Shown: piece by piece, positions 1 through 5,992 of the stretch | How positions within the stretch are numbered: position 1 is the first letter of the stretch | Layout of the letters: the number at the start of each line of letters is the position of its first letter | DNA from: an uncultured Flavobacteriales bacterium | GTDB lineage: Bacteria; Bacteroidota; Bacteroidia; Flavobacteriales; Crocinitomicaceae | Reading direction: 5' to 3' | DNA length: 10,075 nt | Assembly (NCBI GenBank): GCA_946478775.1 | Contig: CAMLDR010000152.1 | Location: 1-10,075, forward strand | Program-made: the position numbers and the translations under genes | The notes under the pieces: model-generated | Databases searched by the model: none | What the model was told of the DNA's origin: nothing | What the model saw: only the letters and a program-made list of their open reading frames with translations

Positions 1-956
1 TAACCATCTTTTTCATATTCTATGGCTTGAGCATAGAGATCTGGATGGGTTTCCAAAAGCCAAACCCATTCTATTTTTTGTTGATAAAAGCAAAAAAAGC
101 AACCGGACCTACTTCTGCTATAGGTCCCTTTTTTAATTTCGCCGTCAATCTCAACTTCATATTCAAGTGCATCATAGTATTTGGGAACGCCAACACCTGA
201 ATCTTTGAGGATTTTGAAAATATCGTCAATCACTAAATTTTCTTCATTATCAATCAAAGGGAAAGAGTCTAACTTTCCTACTGGATAATCTGTTTGTTTT
301 AATAAATCAAATACCACATGATTGTAAATCTTCACGCTGGCTTCTAGTAATGCATTTAATTTCTGTTTTAGATTGAAATTTGGATTAATCGGGAGTTCAG
401 CTATCGCTATAAATCTTTCATTTGGTTTTATATAATCAAAAACCTTTTTTGTCGAATTTAAAAAATCGATAATATTTGAATTGGAAAGAACCAGTTTATT
501 GACATCTTCACTCCAAATGTTTTTACGAAATGGAAAAATGGATTGAACTGTCTGTTTTTTTGAAATATATCCGTCCCTGTCTTCATCCCCTCTGATCCCA
601 ACATAGGAAATGGTGGGAGCATCCGAAATGTAGTTTTCGAAGGGTTCTAATTTTAATTTTTTTGTACACCATCTGGAAGTGGAAGAAGGCAAGTAACCTC
701 CGTACAAAGAAAGGAAATGATCAAAAGGATTTTTATCAGCAATATTAGTTAAGTCAACAGCATCAAGCCTTTTAATCTCTTTACCTAGTTTAGAGTTTAG
801 TCTATCAATCAAACCGTAGGTTTCTTGAAGTTCCCGGCCAGTATCGCTTGTATAATACTCAATGTCAAGTTCAGGATATTTATCTTTCAAATAAATAGCT
901 AAAGCAGCACTGTCTTTTCCTCCGGAAATTCCCAAAATATGTTTTATTTCGCTCAT
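1..956 (-). CDS. sspD: SspD-like PP-loop ATP pyrophosphatase (PAPS reductase/DndC family), 3' end missing
   Basis: The ATG at 954-956 opens a frame that stays open for 318 codons to the left edge, so the C-terminus is missing. Near the N-terminus lies the PP-loop SGGKDS (residues 11-16), the ATP-binding signature of PAPS reductases, ATP sulfurylases and DndC. Further signatures are SDTGRE (37-42), SRWCTKK (94-100) and GIRGDED (120-126). A CFFC pair (Cys286, Cys289) follows, which with Cys97 could ligate an Fe-S cluster as known for DndC (inference). In the phosphorothioation systems this enzyme activates the DNA backbone by adenylation so that sulfur can replace a non-bridging oxygen. The start overlaps the stop of the preceding ATPase gene as TAATG, which indicates translational coupling. 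The PAPS-reductase-family call is secure. The name SspD rests on the two genes before it. A free-standing assimilatory PAPS reductase is unlikely in this context. Confidence 0.75.
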   Translation of the reverse strand, partial: MSEIKHILGISGGKDSAALAIYLKDKYPELDIEYYTSDTGRELQETYGLIDRLNSKLGKEIKRLDAVDLTNIADKNPFDHFLSLYGGYLPSSTSRWCTKKLKLEPFENYISDAPTISYVGIRGDEDRDGYISKKQTVQSIFPFRKNIWSEDVNKLVLSNSNIIDFLNSTKKVFDYIKPNERFIAIAELPINPNFNLKQKLNALLEASVKIYNHVVFDLLKQTDYPVGKLDSFPLIDNEENLVIDDIFKILKDSGVGVPKYYDALEYEVEIDGEIKKGTYSRSRSGCFFCFYQQKIEWVWLLETHPDLYAQAIEYEKDG

Positions 957-3900
957 TATTTTTTAAGTGCCTTTTCTAATAAAGTTATTAAAACTATTTT
1001 ATTTAACTCATCATCCTCTGAAAGTAATTGATGAATTTTTGTTTCGAGTTGATCAACCTGCTGTTGCAGCTTGCTAGAGACTAAAATATTTTTCTTTAAG
1101 TTATTTTTACCGGTGCGGTCAGTTATGCTAACCTGGTATATGTTATCATTTTCACCGACTTCCAAATTGTGCAAATCAGCTAAGTCTAATAATGAGTCAA
1201 AGTTTGCTTTTAATCTGTCAACAAGCAGAGAGATATCTTCGTCTTGAATTTTATCCAATTTTTTTCCGATAGTTACATCACACAAAGATTCCCAATACGC
1301 TTTTTTGACATCAAGTGGTGAAACAACTCTAGAATAAAATACTCTTAGAGCATCATTTAGAATTAAGTTTTTATTTATTCCTCTAAATTTCTTTAAGATT
1401 TTATCCTTTAGCGAGTCAAAAGAATCGAATTCTATTTTCAAGTGTTCTGCGACTTGGTTTTCAATAGAATCCACTAGTAAATCATAGGCACTTCGTATTT
1501 GACGAATTGCTAATTGTAAATCATCCAGAAAATTATGGATCCGTTTATCATTTTTCTCTAGGTTATAATATCCTAGTGCATCGGGGATATCGTTAAATAA
1601 TGCAGACTCCGGGTCTTGAGCTGAGGCGATAGCGTTCCTGATGCCTAAAGCCGTACTTGAAAGATTTTTTGTTTTTTTCGAATACTCTTCAAGACTTCGG
1701 TAAAAGCGTAAAAAATTACCATATATAGTAATGTAACTTGATTGTAAGCCTTTAATATTGCTTTCGTTGTATCCAACAAGTTCTTTATAAAAATTAAGAT
1801 AATCAGTTTTTACGCCTTTGGTTGAGAGTGCTTTTACAAAATACTTTCCAGGATGTTTATGTATAAGGTCTAAAACTTCAGGAGTTAGCATGGGGATAAA
1901 CTCACCATCTTCGTAATAAAGAGAATAGTCTTCCTTTTTTATAATCAAGAAAATGGGAATCCAAAAGTCAATTAATCCTTGTTTTAATTTAAAGGGTGCT
2001 GATTTTAAGACTGTAATAAGTTCTGAAACGGGAATTTTAGAGTCAGAAGATAAGTTCAATAGTTGTAAGGACTTTTCCCAAATCGCACTGAAAGATTTAT
2101 CGGTAGGTTCACTGAAAGATGAAATTACACCTTCCGTTTTATGAATTCCTGTGTTTTTTAGAAGAGATAAGTAAATTGTTTTTTCAGGAGGAAATGTTTT
2201 TTCACTGAATCCTAAGTCTCTCTGGTCTCCACTATTGATCATCTGCTTGATCAAAGCTTTTCTCGCAGTAAGAATTGGAGTAGATAAGTATTCTTTATTC
2301 ACCATTTCATTTCTATAAATTGGTGTTGAGTTAAAGGAAACTGATGCGGAATCAGATAATAATTGATTCAGATGTTTAAAAGAAAGAATTTTTCTTTTCG
2401 CAATACCTGAGAAATCGTCTATACTTCTATTCCAAATCCAAGTGGTTTTTGCTGAATTACTAAATAACCCACCTTCTACTAAATCTTTCAGTTTATTACT
2501 TCTGAACAGCTTTTCTTCATTTAATATTCTAAGGGCAACTTTATCATCTAGATATTTAGAAATCACAAAGTTTATTTTGTCAATCTCAAAAAGAGTCTCT
2601 TTTATTTCATCAATATCTTTGAACAAAACAAAAATTTGATTAGAACTGATTTCTTCAATTTTCGCTTTAATGAGGTTTTCAATTTTCCTTTTAGTAAAAA
2701 TCAAATTAATATATCCATCAATTTCATTTTCCGCCTTGCCCAAATCAATCGGAAAATCTGAGAAAAAACGAAAAGCAAAGAACCTTGGTGCCCCGTATAA
2801 GAATTGGTATCTTTTAGCTGGTATAATTGAGAATTCAAAATACGACTCAAGTCTGCTTACCAAGTCAAAATCACTATCAACAAATTTTACAGCATCAATT
2901 AATTCCTGTTCAATATCTACATCTGTACCTTCAATAAAATTAAACTTTGAACGGTGATTGGAAAATTTAATAATGCCTTTTGAAACAAGTTGGTGAATAA
3001 TTGTTTTTCCGTTATTTATCCCTAAAATGTTTTTCGCATAATCCAGTAACACTGTTTCATCAAGTTTGCCAGCATTATTAGAGAAGATATTAACTAGACA
3101 AATTGTTTTAATAATTTTGGCTGCATCATTATAATCTTCTTGAAATAAAAACTCCGCCTTTTCTAGAGCTACGACTGCAGCTTTCCATTGTGGTTTGAAT
3201 GGGTTTTTCTCCCCATCTTCAATTTCTGCTGATAAATTCTTTATTAGATAGTCAAAGCAATTTGCAACATGGAAGATTTCCTCTGTTTCAATGTGTCTCT
3301 TTAAGTCTGCAGATTCTAAAAATGAAAATAGACTTCTTTCATTTTGGCCATATCTTTGTAACGATTTTGTCAATATGTCGGCAGAAAGTGGATCCAGTGG
3401 ATATAAGTCCTCAAGATTTTTCTCAATGTTAGTGATTGATTTACCTAATAAAAATGAGTTTAAAATAACTTCAGTATTTTGCTCGAATTTGTTTTTTAGA
3501 TTACCAGGAAGTGGATATTTACTCAATCGCTGAGATGCAAAGAACATTAACTGTTCAACTGGCTCGTCAAATGCGACATCTACCAGTCTTCCTCTAACCT
3601 TATCCCATTCACTTTTTTGAGCTTTGGTTAATCCTTTTGAATAAACTGAGAAATTTTGATGAAGTGTTGTTATAAAGAGAACATTCTTTTTTGTGTCATT
3701 GCAAAACTCTGCTAATTCCTGGATAAAATACATTTCATCCGGGTTTGATTTTGAAATATATTCTAAGTGTTTACCAAATTCGTCAACTAATAGAATTAAA
3801 TTTCTTTTTTTAATAGCAATATCATTAGTTAGATCATTAAACTCTTTTAGAATTGTCTTATTATTTTCAGCTTTTAAATGACCAAATCCAAACGTTTCAC

Positions 3901-4204
3901 AAAATCGATCTCTGAATGAAGATGAGTCTCCAATTATCCTTACAAAATCAAATTTGGTTGAATTATTGAATTCTGTATTGATTGGCTTACTAAATTTTGT
4001 CTCACCTTTCAAATGTTTTTCGAAAGCCCAAAGGAAGGTTGATTTTCCTGTCCCGTATGATCCGATTATGGTAAAAGAACGTTGCGAACGGTTGTAATTA
4101 TAAATGATTCTGTCATAAACCTCATTCGCATTTTTAGTAACGATGTAGTCAAAAGACAAATTGGCATCACGCTCAATATTTGTAGATATTTTAAATTCCG
4201 CCAT
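956..4204 (-). CDS. sspC: SspC-like large P-loop ATPase (1082 aa)
   Basis: The protein has an N-terminal AAA-like ATPase module. Walker A is GSYGTGKST (residues 48-56). Walker B is LILLVDEFGKHLEY (136-149), with Asp141 and Glu142 as the Mg-binding and catalytic pair. A sensor-like TTLHQNF follows at 179-185, and WDKVRGR (200-206) may supply an arginine finger. The remaining ~850 residues are soluble and mostly helical, without a domain I recognise, and end in a probable coiled coil (about 1040-1082). There is no signal peptide or membrane segment. The ATG lies inside the end of the DUF4007 gene (14-nt overlap), and the stop overlaps the next start by 1 nt, so the three genes are one translationally coupled unit. 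Known SspC proteins are ATPases needed for phosphorothioation. The ATPase assignment is nearly certain. The SspC name is inferred from gene order; large ATPases such as BREX BrxC/PglY have similar modules. Confidence 0.78.
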   Translation of the reverse strand: MAEFKISTNIERDANLSFDYIVTKNANEVYDRIIYNYNRSQRSFTIIGSYGTGKSTFLWAFEKHLKGETKFSKPINTEFNNSTKFDFVRIIGDSSSFRDRFCETFGFGHLKAENNKTILKEFNDLTNDIAIKKRNLILLVDEFGKHLEYISKSNPDEMYFIQELAEFCNDTKKNVLFITTLHQNFSVYSKGLTKAQKSEWDKVRGRLVDVAFDEPVEQLMFFASQRLSKYPLPGNLKNKFEQNTEVILNSFLLGKSITNIEKNLEDLYPLDPLSADILTKSLQRYGQNERSLFSFLESADLKRHIETEEIFHVANCFDYLIKNLSAEIEDGEKNPFKPQWKAAVVALEKAEFLFQEDYNDAAKIIKTICLVNIFSNNAGKLDETVLLDYAKNILGINNGKTIIHQLVSKGIIKFSNHRSKFNFIEGTDVDIEQELIDAVKFVDSDFDLVSRLESYFEFSIIPAKRYQFLYGAPRFFAFRFFSDFPIDLGKAENEIDGYINLIFTKRKIENLIKAKIEEISSNQIFVLFKDIDEIKETLFEIDKINFVISKYLDDKVALRILNEEKLFRSNKLKDLVEGGLFSNSAKTTWIWNRSIDDFSGIAKRKILSFKHLNQLLSDSASVSFNSTPIYRNEMVNKEYLSTPILTARKALIKQMINSGDQRDLGFSEKTFPPEKTIYLSLLKNTGIHKTEGVISSFSEPTDKSFSAIWEKSLQLLNLSSDSKIPVSELITVLKSAPFKLKQGLIDFWIPIFLIIKKEDYSLYYEDGEFIPMLTPEVLDLIHKHPGKYFVKALSTKGVKTDYLNFYKELVGYNESNIKGLQSSYITIYGNFLRFYRSLEEYSKKTKNLSSTALGIRNAIASAQDPESALFNDIPDALGYYNLEKNDKRIHNFLDDLQLAIRQIRSAYDLLVDSIENQVAEHLKIEFDSFDSLKDKILKKFRGINKNLILNDALRVFYSRVVSPLDVKKAYWESLCDVTIGKKLDKIQDEDISLLVDRLKANFDSLLDLADLHNLEVGENDNIYQVSITDRTGKNNLKKNILVSSKLQQQVDQLETKIHQLLSEDDELNKIVLITLLEKALKK

Positions 4205-5063
4205 AATACAACTCTAAAATTTGCCACTTATTTAATCTGTCTTTTATCTGAACTTCACGTCTTCCTGAATCTTGTTTGTATACTATATACCCCTTAATTA
4301 CCAGGGAATTAAGTTTTTCTTCTGTTCCTTCTCTATTGCAAAGTAATTTGTCAGATATTTCTGTTTGTATAATTTCTACATCTATTGACTCTTGATTTTT
4401 GAAAACATCGAGAATCAAATAGAGAAATAACAATTCATTTAATTGAGGTTGGTTTGAGTAGTTTATTACATACAGTGGTGATCCATCGATTAATACGTCT
4501 TGTACCTGATCAATAAATCCTATCCCCAATAATATAGAAGCAAAATCATCCTCTATACTTTTTGAACCTTTCTTTGAGTTGCTGAAATACGTTTTAATAA
4601 AAATTTTTATTTCATTTTTCAATGAATTCTCACTAATTGATTCACCGTTTTTTTGAAGGGTTTTAAATATAAAATCATACAGCTGTTCTTCTGTAAATTC
4701 TGATGAAATTCGTGTTTTTCTAAAATCTTCAAAAGTCAATTTATAAATGGAAGCAAATTCCACATTACTGATAAGATTGTAGTGTAATAAATATTGTGTT
4801 CCAATATCTTCAAGATATGGGTCGTAACCGTCCTGATCGAATATTTTTTGACCAAAATCACTCATTAACCCCTCGCCTAAAATTATTTTAAACGCTTTGA
4901 GCCAATAATGTATAGAATGGACCATGTTTTTACCAACCCCCAATTCAATCAAGGCTTCATTTGATTTGAAATCACCGTTGTTTAATTTGAAATCATAACC
5001 TTTTTTAAGCCAAAAATGACGGCATTGAAACGTCTCGTGTCCAGAAAATTTATATTTTACCAC
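4191..5063 (-). CDS. sspB: SspB-like DUF4007 protein, putative DNA-nicking/binding subunit (290 aa)
   Basis: The N-terminus shows the DUF4007 hallmarks FSGHETF (residues 6-12), a nearby R-x-x-W-L-K-K-G (15-22) and GVGKNMV (42-48). The C-terminal ~90 residues look like a winged-helix fold (LLFLYLILDVF, then EKLNSLVIKGYIVYK). The start is GTG at 5061-5063. The frame is open a further 17 codons upstream to an in-frame TAA with no ATG, and the first internal Met is residue 47, beyond the start of the conserved motif, so GTG is the best choice. In the Ssp system, as I recall the literature, the DUF4007 protein SspB is the nicking subunit that makes single-strand sulfur incorporation possible. It is the first gene of the operon, 178 bp downstream of a terminator that isolates it from the gene before. 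Function is by family and context. DUF4007 proteins outside Ssp loci are not characterised. Confidence 0.75.
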   Translation of the reverse strand: MVKYKFSGHETFQCRHFWLKKGYDFKLNNGDFKSNEALIELGVGKNMVHSIHYWLKAFKIILGEGLMSDFGQKIFDQDGYDPYLEDIGTQYLLHYNLISNVEFASIYKLTFEDFRKTRISSEFTEEQLYDFIFKTLQKNGESISENSLKNEIKIFIKTYFSNSKKGSKSIEDDFASILLGIGFIDQVQDVLIDGSPLYVINYSNQPQLNELLFLYLILDVFKNQESIDVEIIQTEISDKLLCNREGTEEKLNSLVIKGYIVYKQDSGRREVQIKDRLNKWQILELYYGGI

Positions 5064-5240
5064 AATATCAAAATTAGAAAGAATTACACTTAAATTGATG
5101 ATCGTTTTTATCAGTTGTTATTAAACTTTTAAACAAAGTAACTACCACATGTTTGTAATCTTTTTACGATCTACTGAATTATTCTTTTTATGATTGGTTT
5201 GAATAAAGATTAAACTTGTCAAAGTTTAGCCGCCTGGCCC
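5064..5240 (-). promoter_or_regulatory. Leader/promoter region of the ssp-like operon
   Basis: This AT-rich stretch lies between the terminator of the upstream gene and the GTG start, so the operon promoter should be here. TTACTTTG (minus strand, 5135-5142) differs at one position from the Bacteroidota -7 consensus TAnnTTTG. I find no convincing -33 TTTG at the usual distance, so I do not assign an exact promoter. No Shine-Dalgarno motif precedes the GTG; the leader is A/T-rich, as is usual in this phylum. No coding potential is seen on either strand. Confidence 0.4.
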
Positions 5241-5281
5241 CAAAACAAAATCGGGGTATCCGCCAAAGCGAACACCCCGAT
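5241..5281 (-). terminator. Rho-independent terminator after the 134-aa gene
   Basis: On the minus strand, 5281 down to 5250 forms a 14-bp stem (ATCGGGGUGUUCGC with GCGGAUACCCCGAU, two G-U wobbles, no mismatch) closed by a UUUG loop. It is followed directly by TTTTGTTTTG (5241-5250). It lies 18 bp after the stop codon at 5300. The plus strand has no U-tract after the hairpin, so it acts in one direction. It separates the 134-aa gene from the ssp-like operon. Confidence 0.85.
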
Positions 5282-5299
5282 ACGGAAAGTAGTAAGTGT

Positions 5300-5704
5300 T
5301 TATCCTCTACTGCAAAAAGCATCCCAGGTTGTCCAGAAATGCGCGTTGATTGCTCCTAATGGCGGGTTGGTGCTGTCTGCAACGATTCCTACCATGGATG
5401 CACAGTTGCTGTTGCAGCCAATTTCGTTGGTACTACCTTGCTGTGGCGGAATCTGGCGCCATGAATTGGTAGATCCGCTCCATAATTCTACCTTGATATC
5501 AAAAATACCTGAAAGGTTCGGGGTTTGAAGCTGTTCAGTCGGATCATCGCTGGAAATCATTCCGCTCCAGTTTCCTTGGGAGAAGGTGACCTGCCATTTG
5601 GTGATCATTTTGGAAGTGTCGTTTTGTGGGGATAAATACACCCAGAATTGTGCGCCGTTACCCACTTGGAGGGTTCCCGACGAGTTTGCAATACCTGCTG
5701 ACAT
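5300..5704 (-). CDS. Hypothetical 134-aa protein, no recognised family
   Basis: I do not recognise this protein. It is small, rich in Gly, Ser, Asn, Thr and Trp (six Trp), and has the alternating hydrophobic pattern of a beta-sandwich, for example FWVYLSP (residues 20-26), WQVTFSQGNW (38-47) and FDIKVELWSG (68-77). Near the C-terminus are a CNSNC pair and a final Cys in WDAFCSRG. There is no signal peptide or membrane segment, so cytoplasmic location or release by an unknown route are both possible. ATG at 5702-5704 is the first Met. The upstream frame stays open for over 50 codons without an ATG, but its translation is not protein-like. The gene has its own terminator, and the gene upstream is terminated at 5936-5971, so it is probably monocistronic. 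GC content resembles the right-hand genes and not the ssp-like operon. A lectin or carbohydrate-binding fold is conceivable but unsupported by any motif. Confidence 0.65.
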   Translation of the reverse strand: MSAGIANSSGTLQVGNGAQFWVYLSPQNDTSKMITKWQVTFSQGNWSGMISSDDPTEQLQTPNLSGIFDIKVELWSGSTNSWRQIPPQQGSTNEIGCNSNCASMVGIVADSTNPPLGAINAHFWTTWDAFCSRG

Positions 5705-5935
5705 AGTGAATAGTTTTAATGTTTCGTTCCTACTCTTAGGCTTTTCGGAAAACGCCGCACGGTTCGCGGTTTTCCTTTCTCGGGACCGGCCGTGTCCGTC
5801 TGAAAGGCAACAGTGAAATAGTGTGAAGCTAAAGTAAACCGTTTTTTCAGTGGAAAACGGAGTTTTGTTACAAGGTGGAAAATTGGTGTTATGAACCTTT
5901 GAAATGATTGTACGAAATCTCTGCAGGCACGCGAT
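5705..5935 (-). promoter_or_regulatory. Leader of the 134-aa gene with GC-rich hairpins
   Basis: This non-coding stretch must hold the promoter of the 134-aa gene. It contains an inverted repeat CCGTTTT/AAAACGG (5839-5845 with 5854-5860, 8-nt loop). A second, GGAAAAC/GTTTTCC (5747-5753 with 5769-5775), encloses GC-rich sequence. A GC-rich block lies between them at about 5780-5801. None has a following U-tract on the minus strand, so they look like 5'-leader structures and not terminators. TTTACTTTAG (minus, 5829-5838) is a weak -7 candidate. The start codon is preceded by an A-rich stretch without a Shine-Dalgarno motif. Confidence 0.35.
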
Positions 5936-5971
5936 TAAAAAAGGGACAGCCCGCCGTAGCGAACCATCCCT
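5936..5971 (-). terminator. Rho-independent terminator with UACG tetraloop after the FN3 protein gene
   Basis: On the minus strand, 5971 down to 5942 forms an uninterrupted 13-bp stem (AGGGAUGGUUCGC with GCGGGCUGUCCCU, including G-U wobbles) capped by UACG. With its closing C-G pair this is a member of the very stable UNCG tetraloop class. Six U residues follow (5936-5942). It begins about 20 bp after the stop codon at 5993-5995 and ends the transcript of the two secreted-protein genes. Confidence 0.88.
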
Positions 5972-5992
5972 CTCTTATTAATTATCCTTTTT

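Noticed and set aside
956..4300. Several plus-strand open frames of 60-95 codons across the ATPase gene
   Set aside because: They overlap a well-supported gene on the opposite strand, and none shows a recognisable motif or leader.
1..5063. Dnd or BREX system instead of Ssp
   Set aside because: DndD would be an SMC-like ATPase with DndE/DndB partners, and BREX type 4 (with a PAPS reductase) should have PglZ and BrxL. The DUF4007-ATPase-PP-loop order fits Ssp better, although genes outside the window could change this.
5135..5142. TTACTTTG as a firm promoter of the ssp operon
   Set aside because: One mismatch to the -7 consensus and no -33 element at proper spacing; kept only as a remark in the leader entry.
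5839..5871. Inverted repeat with AGTTTTGTTA after it as a plus-strand terminator
   Set aside because: The stem is only 7 AT-rich base pairs and no plus-strand gene ends here.
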